DNA of 64,000 bases from Deltaproteobacteria bacterium GWC2_55_46 (GTDB lineage Bacteria > Desulfobacterota > GWC2-55-46): NCBI GenBank assembly GCA_001595385.3, contig LVEI03000001.1:186001-250000 (forward strand), read 5' to 3'. Shown in pieces: positions 25,588 to 33,335 of this stretch (position 1 is its first letter; each line of letters begins with the position of its first letter). The notes under the pieces are model-generated. The model was not told where the DNA came from. It ran no database searches and saw nothing but the letters and a program-made list of their open reading frames with translations. Both the position numbers and the translations under genes were made by a program.

Positions 25588-25965
25588 AGCCCCACCTCTT
25601 TTATTGTTGCGACTTTTTACAGATCAAGGCAACAGCCGGCACAATACGGCAGGACTACCGCGACATCACTGGAGACTGGTATTATTCTTTCTACATCACC
25701 TTCTTTCCATAAGTGCCGCACCATGGTGCAAAGACCGCGGGCATCAAAGTAAATTGTAACAAATCCCGCGCGATTTTCAAGTGCGCATCCTTTGATCCTC
25801 TGCGGTGGTGCGTAAAGTTCTTCCTGGAATACGGCTTCCTGGATCTCCTGTGGCCTCTAAAACCTCGATTTTTGGCAAGCTGGTCTATTCCAAGCATAAT
25901 TAACTGAAATACGTTAAAATCGAATATGAGAGGGGGCTTTGGCGATAAAAATGGACAGGAGCAAT
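25588..25965. other. 378-nt divergent intergenic region
   Basis: Separates the LuxR-type gene (minus) from the PAS sensor (plus). I see no convincing gene; the short frames on both strands lack coding character and ribosome sites. It contains a perfect 12-bp palindrome GCACCATGGTGC at 25718-25729 and the sensor promoter at 25872-25900. A weak minus-strand promoter-like pair TTGTGC-N17-TGTAAA lies upstream of the LuxR-type gene. Confidence 0.5.
25872..25900 (+). promoter_or_regulatory. Sigma70-like promoter of the PAS sensor gene
   Basis: TTGGCA (25872-25877), a 17-nt spacer and CATAAT (25895-25900): each box matches consensus at 5 of 6 positions. Transcription would start near 25907, about 60 nt before the proposed ATG at 25966. 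Confidence 0.6.
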
Positions 25966-27762
25966 ATGAAAAAAAATATAGACCGTTTTTTCGCGCCAGC
26001 CATTTATCTTGTAAATCGCCTTAAGTACCTCCATAAATTTCTCCTGATAAGCGCTTTTTTCTCCATACCTATCGCTGTTTCGATGTATCTGTTGATACAA
26101 AACAACATACACTACTGGGAAGACTTTACCCAAAAGGAAGTCCATGGGGTGCAGTACGTCGATTTTTTAAGGCACCTCCTCGAGGACGCTCAGACACACA
26201 GGGGCCTCTCGATGCTCTATCTGGCCGGGGAAAGGGCGCCGGTCGCAAGGAGGCTTTCAGAGAAAGGCTCCGATATCGACGATGGTATGAACAGGTTCGA
26301 CCCCCTTGCCGGGACGCTTGAAGAAGGTAGTAAAAAACAATGGAAGGCGGTAAGGGAGAGTTGGCGGGCCGTTAAGCAGGCCGGGCCGCTTACCGCTTCC
26401 GAGACATACAGGGCGCATAACGTCGTCGCGGACAATCTGACCCTCATGATAGAGATGACGGCCTATGATAATAAGCTCATTCTCGACCCGGACCCCGATA
26501 GTTATTTCCTGGTCAACCTTATGATAAGAGAGCTTCCACGGACGACCGACCATGTCGGGAGATTAAGGGCTCTTGGCTCTTACGCGCTTGGCAAGAGCCC
26601 TGGCGTCGATAATGAAGAGCTCATGTACGGGATCGGGGCGGCAAAGAGCAGGCTCGAGTCCCTTGAAGGAGAGCTTGCGATAGCGGAGACACTGCCGGAG
26701 TTCAAGGCAGATGCCGCTTTGGCGGTCATAAAATCTGACCTGGGGCTGATAAAATCCAGGTCAGAAGAATATCTCAAACTCGTTGACGGGATCGTCCACG
26801 AGAAAAACCATGGGATCACGCCTCTGGTTTTTTTTGACGCCTCGACCAGCGAGATACTCCTGCCTGTCTATAAAAGCTATGACGCATCAAAGGGCGAGCT
26901 CTTGAGACTGTTAGCGGCCCGAATGAAATCACTCGAGCGCCAGAGTTTTTTCGCGTGGAGCGCGACCATAACAGTGCTTGCCGCGGTCCTGTACCTTCTT
27001 GCCGGGTTCTATCTGTCGGTTATACGCACTGTCTCCAGGCTGGGTGTCTCCACAAGGCAGATGAGCCGCACCGGATTGCCTGAGATAATAACGCTTGAGA
27101 GCAGGGACGAATTGAACGAGGTCGTCATGCGTTTCAACGAGGTCGCGGTGGCGCTACGCCGGAGCCACTTGATACTGTTGCTTTCCGAGCGGCTGGCAAA
27201 GGTCGGGAGCTGGGACCTCGACATGGCTACCGGCTCGATGCACTGTTCGCCAGAGGTCTACAGCATCTACCAGGCAGACCCTGTGAACGCACCGAACCCA
27301 AGCCTGCTACTGTTGCTCCGGGGTGTCCATCCGGATGACGCGCAGATGGTAAAAGACAGGATACAGAAAGGGGCGAGCGCCGGTAATATCCCTTTGTTCG
27401 AGTACAGGCTGAGATTACAGGACGGCTCGATTCGGTATCTGTCCTGTGAAGGTACTTCAGCTACTTACGCCCCCGGCGGCACGGCGAGCATGACGGGGTT
27501 TGTCCAGGATATTACCAACCGGAAAAAAACTGAAGAGGAGCTTCGTGAGGCTCTTAAAAAGGTAAAGCAGTTGAGCGGGCTTCTGCCGATATGCGCTTCA
27601 TGCAAGAAGATAAGGGACGACGAAGGCTATTGGGAGGCGATCGAGATGTATATAGAAAGGCATTCGGAGGCGGAGTTCAGCCACAGCCTTTGCGACGACT
27701 GCGTTAAAAAGCTCTATCCTGATTTTTATGATAAAAACCATAACAACAAGGACAGGAAATGA
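25966..27762 (+). CDS. Membrane HAMP-PAS sensor with C-terminal CxxC...CxxC tail, no output domain
   Basis: 598 residues from the ATG at 25966, which has AGGAG 4 nt upstream; the frame opens earlier at a TTG (25939). First helix near residues 20-45 (FLLISAFFSIPIAVSMYLL), a periplasmic region of about 280 residues including QTHRGLSMLYL (nitrate/NIT-like helical sensor pattern), second helix ATITVLAAVLYLLAGFYLSV, then HAMP, and a PAS domain near 410-520 (LAKVGSWDLDMATGSMHCSP ... VQDITNRKKTEEEL). It ends in a conserved tail with LLPICASCKKIRDDEGYW and CDDC, a zinc- or redox-like module seen on other PAS proteins. No kinase, GGDEF or methyl-accepting region is present. Partner unknown. Confidence 0.85.
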   Translation: MKKNIDRFFAPAIYLVNRLKYLHKFLLISAFFSIPIAVSMYLLIQNNIHYWEDFTQKEVHGVQYVDFLRHLLEDAQTHRGLSMLYLAGERAPVARRLSEKGSDIDDGMNRFDPLAGTLEEGSKKQWKAVRESWRAVKQAGPLTASETYRAHNVVADNLTLMIEMTAYDNKLILDPDPDSYFLVNLMIRELPRTTDHVGRLRALGSYALGKSPGVDNEELMYGIGAAKSRLESLEGELAIAETLPEFKADAALAVIKSDLGLIKSRSEEYLKLVDGIVHEKNHGITPLVFFDASTSEILLPVYKSYDASKGELLRLLAARMKSLERQSFFAWSATITVLAAVLYLLAGFYLSVIRTVSRLGVSTRQMSRTGLPEIITLESRDELNEVVMRFNEVAVALRRSHLILLLSERLAKVGSWDLDMATGSMHCSPEVYSIYQADPVNAPNPSLLLLLRGVHPDDAQMVKDRIQKGASAGNIPLFEYRLRLQDGSIRYLSCEGTSATYAPGGTASMTGFVQDITNRKKTEEELREALKKVKQLSGLLPICASCKKIRDDEGYWEAIEMYIERHSEAEFSHSLCDDCVKKLYPDFYDKNHNNKDRK

Positions 27763-27806
27763 AGAGGGTGGGCCTGGCGTGATTTAATGATATGTTGATT
27801 TTACAC

Positions 27807-27835
27807 TTGACATTGTTCCTTCCTGTAGCTATTAT
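27807..27835 (+). promoter_or_regulatory. Strong sigma70-like promoter of the DEAD-box helicase
   Basis: Perfect TTGACA (27807-27812), 17-nt spacer, TATTAT (27830-27835, 5 of 6). The start point near 27842 gives a leader of about 130 nt before the helicase ATG, with a small stem ACCCA-TACC-TGGGT at 27938-27951. Confidence 0.75.
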
Positions 27836-27973
27836 TGCTCATTAACCTTGACGCCATTCGGTCGGTGTCAGCTGTGTCTTGGTTGGCATCCCTTTTCAAC
27901 CTCACCCAGAATAACTTAAACGATCTCGCCTAGACCGACCCATACCTGGGTAGGCTGATTCAGGAGTATTTTT

Positions 27974-29215
27974 ATGTCTTTTGATTCTCTCGGCCTCAAG
28001 GCCGAACTGCTCAGTGCCGTTGCGGCTCAGGGCTACACCGTTCCGACGCCTGTACAGGCCAGGACTATTCCCATTATACTCGAAGGCAGGGATGTGCTGG
28101 CCGGCGCGCAGACCGGCACAGGCAAGACAGCCGCCTTCACCCTGCCGATGCTGCAGATACTGAGCGGACAACAGGAGGGGACGAGGGGCCGGACGCCCAG
28201 GGCGCTTGTCCTTACCCCGACGCGCGAGCTTGCAGCCCAGGTTGCCGACAGTGTCAAGACCTACGGCAGGGACCTTCGCCTTCACTCGGCTGTCGTTTTT
28301 GGCGGAGTAGGCTTTCAGCCGCAGGCAGACCAGCTCCGGCGCGGGGTCGATATACTGGTCGCTACCCCGGGGCGCCTTCTTGACCATGCCGGGCAAAGGA
28401 CTGTCAACCTTTCAAAGATCGAGATACTCGTCCTTGACGAGGCGGACCGCATGCTGGACATGGGCTTTATCCACGACATAAAAAGGATAATAAAGCTCCT
28501 TCCTCTGAAGCGGCAGAACCTGCTCTTCTCCGCTACGTACTCTGACGAGGTCAGGGATCTTGCCGAGGGGCTCTTGAATAACCCGGAGATGGTAGAGGTC
28601 GCGCGCAGGAACACAACGGCTGAGACTGTCAGGCAGGTAGTCCATCCTGTAGGCCATTCACGCAAGAGGGAGCTCCTTACGCACCTTATAAAGGAAGGGG
28701 ATTGGCGCCAGGTGCTGGTCTTTACCCGTACCAAGCACGGCGCGAACAGGCTTGCGACACAGCTGTTGAGCGACGGCATCAACGCGACAGCCATACATGG
28801 GAACAAGAGCCAGGCCGCGCGCACGCGCGCGCTGGCTGACTTCAAGAAAGGTTCGGTCAGGACACTTGTGGCTACGGATATCGCCGCCCGTGGCCTTGAT
28901 ATCGACAGCCTTCCTCATGTAGTCAACTTCGATCTCCCGCACGTGCCTGAGGATTACGTCCACCGCATAGGCCGCACCGGGCGGGCCGGGGCGGACGGGA
29001 TGGCGCTCTCCCTTGTGAGCTCCGAGGATCAGCCCTTGCTTCACGGCATCCAGCGTCTGCTTGGGCGCAAGATCACGGTAGAGGAGGTGGCGGACTTTAA
29101 GCGTGAAGCCGCGCATACGTCTGCTGCCGCTCCTTCTGACAGGCAGACTGAAATCCTGCATCTCCGCCCCAAAAGGGCGGGAGGCTTCAGCCGTCAGCCC
29201 TCTCGCAGGCGCTGA
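27974..29215 (+). CDS. rhlE: DEAD-box ATP-dependent RNA helicase, RhlE type
   Basis: 413 residues with the full motif set: Q motif [13 protein letters not shown], motif I AQTGTGKT, Ia PTRELA, II DEAD, III SAT, and in the second RecA domain [23 protein letters not shown] and [13 protein letters not shown] short basic C-terminal tail ([13 protein letters not shown]) is typical of RhlE. It unwinds RNA in ribosome assembly or decay, especially in the cold. AGGAG lies 7 nt before the ATG. It is a single-gene unit with its own promoter and terminator. The subfamily symbol is by general resemblance. Confidence 0.93.
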   Translation: MSFDSLGLKAELLSAVAAQGYTVPTPVQARTIPIILEGRDVLAGAQTGTGKTAAFTLPMLQILSGQQEGTRGRTPRALVLTPTRELAAQVADSVKTYGRDLRLHSAVVFGGVGFQPQADQLRRGVDILVATPGRLLDHAGQRTVNLSKIEILVLDEADRMLDMGFIHDIKRIIKLLPLKRQNLLFSATYSDEVRDLAEGLLNNPEMVEVARRNTTAETVRQVVHPVGHSRKRELLTHLIKEGDWRQVLVFTRTKHGANRLATQLLSDGINATAIHGNKSQAARTRALADFKKGSVRTLVATDIAARGLDIDSLPHVVNFDLPHVPEDYVHRIGRTGRAGADGMALSLVSSEDQPLLHGIQRLLGRKITVEEVADFKREAAHTSAAAPSDRQTEILHLRPKRAGGFSRQPSRRR

Positions 29216-29242
29216 GTAAAAGTTCTCTCTTCTAAACTCAAA

Positions 29243-29272
29243 AAAAGACCCGCCTTTTATGGCGGGTCTTTT
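29243..29272. terminator. Bidirectional rho-independent terminator
   Basis: Perfect 12-bp inverted repeat AAAAGACCCGCC (29243-29254), 6-nt loop TTTTAT, GGCGGGTCTTTT (29261-29272). An A run on the left and a T run on the right let it serve both the helicase (plus) and the convergent gene ending at 29281 (minus). Confidence 0.92.
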
Positions 29273-29280
29273 AGTTTGGA

Positions 29281-29787
29281 TTATCTGTAGAGTATCCCCG
29301 GAGGGCCGTCTGGCTGGGCAGGCTCTTCGTCAAAAGGGGAGAGATCGATGGAGGGGACCTCTTTTGGCTTTTTCTCCATCGGTGCCTCGGCATATAACGC
29401 GGCGCTAAGGCGCGCAAGGTCGTCTGTTCTCAGCTTTTCGAGCCTCTTTATCTTATCGGCAAGCAGATCTTTTTTGCGCCCGGCTGTTTTGTTCTTAAGT
29501 ACTTCGATCGACTCAAGCACATTGCCGGTATATGAGCTTACGGCCTCAAAGACGCTCGCATGCCGCTTAGGGCCAGGCGGCTCGGTTATCCTGATCTCCT
29601 TAAGCACCGCGGCGGCCTTCTGCACTGCCGCCTGGGATGGCCCTGTAAAGCCAGAGCTATTCATTAATATAGTTGCTTCTTTATTGAAATTCTCTACAAT
29701 GTTAATAGCCGTTGTTACGGCGTCACCCTGGGCCGGAAGGTCGGCTGGCAGGAGCAGAAAAACAAGTAAAAGAAGGGCCCTTATCAT
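29281..29787 (-). CDS. Small exported protein of unknown function
   Basis: 168 residues from the ATG at 29787; the frame extends to 29898 but that would run into polA. Signal peptide IRALLLLVFLLLPADLPAQG. The mature part is mainly helical (TTAINIVENFNKEATILMNS, DKIKRLEKLRTDDLARLSAA) with a Pro- and acid-rich tail ending GILYR. I do not recognise a family. It is divergent from polA with 42 nt between start codons and ends at the shared terminator. Probably periplasmic. Confidence 0.7.
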   Translation of the reverse strand: MIRALLLLVFLLLPADLPAQGDAVTTAINIVENFNKEATILMNSSGFTGPSQAAVQKAAAVLKEIRITEPPGPKRHASVFEAVSSYTGNVLESIEVLKNKTAGRKKDLLADKIKRLEKLRTDDLARLSAALYAEAPMEKKPKEVPSIDLSPFDEEPAQPDGPPGILYR

Positions 29788-29829
29788 GTCTCGCAGTATA
29801 TATGCTGCCTTTGGGGCTGTCAAACAGGC

Positions 29830-32463
29830 ATGAAAAACGATATCAGGCAAAGGCTTTTCATAATAGACGGAAGCTCTGTGATGTACAGGGCCTTCCACGC
29901 GATACCGGCCACCTTTTCCACCTCGAAAGGCCTGCCCACGAACGCGGTATACGGCTTCATGCAGTCCTTAAGGAAGATACTTAACGACTTTAAGCCCGAG
30001 TACGCAGTGATAGCCTTCGACGTCAAAGGGCCTTCTTTCAGGCACGCGCTTATGCCAGGCTACAAGGCCGATAGGCCGCCCATGCCCGACACTTTAAGCG
30101 TCCAGGTGCCCTACGTTAAGCGCATAGCGAAGGCTTTTAACGTGCCAACCCTTGAGATGGCCGGTTTTGAGGCCGACGACGTCATAGCCACTCTTGTAAA
30201 GAAGTTCGAGGCCATGGGAATTAAGCTCGCCATCATAACCGGCGACAAGGACATGTACCAGCTCGTTGACGAGAATACCGTTATACTCGATTATCTAACC
30301 GAAAAAGAGTACGGCCCAGATGAGGTGAAGGAGAAGTTCGGGGTAGAGCCTCAACGCATAAAGGACCTGCTTGCCCTTTCCGGCGATACATCGGACAGCG
30401 TGCCAGGGGTCCCTGGGGTAGGCTTCAAGACAGCCGCCAAATTACTGGCTGAGTATGGTTCTGTTGAAGGAGTTTTTGACAATATAGAGAGCATTTCCAA
30501 GCCTAAGTTAAAGGAAAGTCTTAAGGCAAGCAAAGACCAGGCGCTTCTTTCTCTCCAGCTCGTTACCCTGAATATGGACGTCCCCATCGAATGCGCCCTC
30601 GAAGAGATCAAGTACTCTGGGCCGGATTATGCCGCCCTCGAACCACTATTAAATGAGCTTGAGTTCAGGAAGGTCTTGCATGAGATACTCCCTCGGGCCC
30701 CCAAGGTCGAGGAAGAGGGGCTCGATCTCGTTGCCATAGCAGGCAAAGAGGCCCTTGCCGGGCTTGTGATGGAGACAGCGGCCCTTAAAACTCTCTCGGT
30801 CACGCTGTCGCTAACCGAGGAAGGGTTTGGGGGGAAGCTCAAGGGGGTCGCCTTCGGACTCAACGATAAGACGGCCAGGTATGTGCCTGTCGTATTGGGC
30901 GGTCTTACGGAAGATGAGCTTCTTGAGGCCCTTAAGCCTCTTATCGAAGACCCCGGGATAATAAAGCACACAGACAGTTCAAAGGCCCTCTATCTGTATT
31001 TCAATAAGATGGGCATAGAGGTGAGGGGCATAGATATGGACACCTCTCTGGCCTCTTACCTTGTGAACCCTTCGAAGCCGGACCACTCGATAAGCGCGCT
31101 CGGCTATGAGCTGCTGGGGCTGTCGCCTGAAGAGTTGAGGGGCGGTGTGGATATCGCGATAGAATCAAGGGCCGAATGTAAAAAGGCGTGTAATATACTT
31201 AAGATCGCCGAATTACTTAAGGCTGAGCTTCAAGGCAATGGCCTCTGGGACCTTTACATTGACATGGAGCTTCCGCTTGCCAGGGTATTATCTGAAATGG
31301 AGGCGTTGGGCATAAAAGTCGACAGAGAGAAGCTTCTGCTCATCGCGAAAGAGATAGAGATCGAGCTATCAAGCCTTGAAAAGCGGATCTACGCCGCGGC
31401 TGGCATGGAGTTCAACATAAATTCGCCAAAGCAGCTCGCGGACCTGCTTTTCGACAGGCTCAAGCTCAAGCCCGTAAAAAAGACGAAGAAAGGGTACTCT
31501 ACGGACGAGGAGGTTTTGACTCAGCTCGCTTCCGTTCATGAGGCGCCCCGGCTCATCATAGGCTTCAGGCAGCTTTCAAAGTTGAAATCTACCTACGTTG
31601 ACGCGTTAAGCGCCCTTGTAAACCCCGCGACCGGAAGGGTCCATACCTCGTTCAACCAGACTGTCACCGCTACCGGGCGCCTTTCAAGCTCCAGGCCGAA
31701 TATGCAGAATATCCCTATAAGGGGCGAGATGGCCGGCAGGATCAGGGAGGCCTTTGTCGCCGAGGCAGGCTACTCTTTCGTCTGCGCCGACTACTCGCAG
31801 ATAGAGCTTCGTATAGTCGCGCACCTTTCTGAAGACCCGTTGCTCATTGATGCCTTCATGAAGGACGAGGACGTGCATACAAGGACCGCGAGCGAGGTAT
31901 TCGGCCTCATGCCGGGCCTTATCACCACGGAGATGAGGAGGAGGGCCAAGGCCATAAACTTCGGCATCATCTACGGCATGGGCCCTTTCGGCCTCTCTAC
32001 CGAGCTCGGCATCTCGATGAAGGAAGCCACAGATTACATCAACAGGTACTTTGACCGCTACAGGCTAGTAAAGGATTTTATCGACAGGACCGTGGCTGAG
32101 GCCGCCGAAAGGGGGTACACAAGGACGGTATTCGGCAGGCGCAGGTTCATCCCGGAGCTTAAAAGCCCGGTGGAATCGACCGTGAGGCTCGGCAACAGGC
32201 TTGCGATAAACACCCCCATCCAGGGTTCGGCGGCGGACATGATTAAGGCCGCGATGATAAGTATCTCGGCTGCCTTGAAGGATAGGCGGATGAGGACAAG
32301 GATGCTCCTGCAGATTCACGACGAGCTGATATTCGAATCACCCTCTGAAGAGGTCGATGATGCCAAAGAGCTTGTAAGGGCTGAAATGGAAGGCGTGGTC
32401 GCGCTCAAGGTCCCTGTAAAGGTCAATATAGAGACCGGGCCGGACTGGAGGAGCGTCGAGTAA
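29830..32463 (+). CDS. polA: DNA polymerase I
   Basis: 877 residues. The N-terminal 5'-3' exonuclease (1-290) shows IIDGSSVMYRAFHA, GFEADDVIATL, ITGDKDMYQLV and PGVPGVGFKTAAKLL. The middle domain (about 300-480) has the 3'-5' exonuclease fold but not the catalytic residues: SVTLSLTEEG stands where DxE is expected. The polymerase domain has motif A DYSQIELRIVAHLSEDP, motif B RRRAKAINFGIIYGMGPFGL and motif C QIHDELIFE. It works in Okazaki-fragment processing and repair; lost proofreading, as in Bacillus and Thermus enzymes, is inferred. Single gene. Confidence 0.97.
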   Translation: MKNDIRQRLFIIDGSSVMYRAFHAIPATFSTSKGLPTNAVYGFMQSLRKILNDFKPEYAVIAFDVKGPSFRHALMPGYKADRPPMPDTLSVQVPYVKRIAKAFNVPTLEMAGFEADDVIATLVKKFEAMGIKLAIITGDKDMYQLVDENTVILDYLTEKEYGPDEVKEKFGVEPQRIKDLLALSGDTSDSVPGVPGVGFKTAAKLLAEYGSVEGVFDNIESISKPKLKESLKASKDQALLSLQLVTLNMDVPIECALEEIKYSGPDYAALEPLLNELEFRKVLHEILPRAPKVEEEGLDLVAIAGKEALAGLVMETAALKTLSVTLSLTEEGFGGKLKGVAFGLNDKTARYVPVVLGGLTEDELLEALKPLIEDPGIIKHTDSSKALYLYFNKMGIEVRGIDMDTSLASYLVNPSKPDHSISALGYELLGLSPEELRGGVDIAIESRAECKKACNILKIAELLKAELQGNGLWDLYIDMELPLARVLSEMEALGIKVDREKLLLIAKEIEIELSSLEKRIYAAAGMEFNINSPKQLADLLFDRLKLKPVKKTKKGYSTDEEVLTQLASVHEAPRLIIGFRQLSKLKSTYVDALSALVNPATGRVHTSFNQTVTATGRLSSSRPNMQNIPIRGEMAGRIREAFVAEAGYSFVCADYSQIELRIVAHLSEDPLLIDAFMKDEDVHTRTASEVFGLMPGLITTEMRRRAKAINFGIIYGMGPFGLSTELGISMKEATDYINRYFDRYRLVKDFIDRTVAEAAERGYTRTVFGRRRFIPELKSPVESTVRLGNRLAINTPIQGSAADMIKAAMISISAALKDRRMRTRMLLQIHDELIFESPSEEVDDAKELVRAEMEGVVALKVPVKVNIETGPDWRSVE

Positions 32464-32532
32464 CCCTGAGCTTTGAAGCCATATGGGTTCACCGGTCCTT
32501 TGTAAATAGTCAGGTCGCCATGCAAAAAGGTC

Positions 32533-32561
32533 TTGACCTTGATTTTTATTAAAGTTAAAAT
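32533..32561 (+). promoter_or_regulatory. Sigma70-like promoter of the signalling gene set
   Basis: TTGACC (32533-32538, 5 of 6), 17-nt spacer, TAAAAT (32556-32561, 5 of 6), in the 250-nt gap after polA. The leader to the HTH-REC gene would be about 145 nt and contains a GC hairpin CCGGG...CCCGG near 32660-32682. Confidence 0.65.
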
Positions 32562-32713
32562 TTATCAAAAATGTAACCATGGCATTTTTTGAAGCTTTGC
32601 ACGCTTAGCTCAAGCCTCCAGGGACCTAAATATATAGCAGAATATTAAAAAAAGCTCAGGCCCGGGTCTACCCAGCCCGGCATTTTAACAGTGTCAGCGC
32701 AAAAAAAACAGAG

Positions 32714-33292
32714 ATGGCCTTGATGAACGACGTCAAAAAACCGTACACTACAGGCGCGGTCGCTTCTTACTGTCACGTTACCATAAACGCGGTAAAGAAG
32801 TGGATAGCCTCAGGAAAGCTTCTTGCGTTCAGGACCCCGGGAGGTCATTTCCGCGTAAACAGGGAGGACTTCATCAGGTTCCTTGAGCGGTACAAGCTCG
32901 AGATAAAAGAGGAGATATTCCCGGACAGAAAAAAGGTCCTTATCATCGACGACGAGCAGGATATCAGGGAGTTCATCAAGGGCGCGCTCGAGGCCATGGG
33001 CAACGGCTTCCTTGTAGAGACGGCAGGTGACGGCTATGAGGCCCTCATAAAGGTTGGGGACTTCAAGCCCGAACTCCTTGTCCTTGACATACGGATGCCG
33101 AAGATAGACGGGTTCGAGGTCTGCAGGCGCATAAAGCATGACAGCAGCACAAGCCAGATAAAGATACTTGCCGTTACCGCCTACGGCAAGGAGGACATCG
33201 AACGTATTATCCAGTGCGGGGCGGACTATTGCCTTCCCAAGCCCATCAAGCTCAAGGATTTCCAGAAGAACGTCCAGAGGCTCTTAAAGTAG
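32714..33292 (+). CDS. Response regulator with N-terminal MerR/excisionase-type HTH and C-terminal receiver
   Basis: 192 residues. Residues 10-60 are a helix-turn-helix with a wing: YTTGAVASYCHVTINAVKKW and FRTPGGHFRVNREDFIRFLE. The receiver (about 73-192) is complete: VLIIDDEQDIREF (acidic pair), LLVLDIRMPKIDGFEV (phosphoacceptor), LAVTAYG and CLPKPIK (Lys). DNA-binding before receiver is the reverse of the usual order. It heads a run with a GAF/PAS sensor, a hybrid kinase and a single receiver, all plus strand with short gaps. The ATG at 32723 is an alternative start. Confidence 0.9.
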   Translation: MALMNDVKKPYTTGAVASYCHVTINAVKKWIASGKLLAFRTPGGHFRVNREDFIRFLERYKLEIKEEIFPDRKKVLIIDDEQDIREFIKGALEAMGNGFLVETAGDGYEALIKVGDFKPELLVLDIRMPKIDGFEVCRRIKHDSSTSQIKILAVTAYGKEDIERIIQCGADYCLPKPIKLKDFQKNVQRLLK

Positions 33293-33335
33293 CGGCCGGT
33301 CTACCTCAGGCCGATACTTGTGACGGCGGGAGTTT

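Noticed and set aside
25713-25907. 64-residue frame in the divergent gap
   Set aside because: No ribosome site, no recognisable features, overlaps the sensor promoter.
27902-28396. 164-residue minus-strand frame over the helicase start
   Set aside because: Opposes a helicase with all DEAD-box motifs and spans its promoter leader; no coding features.
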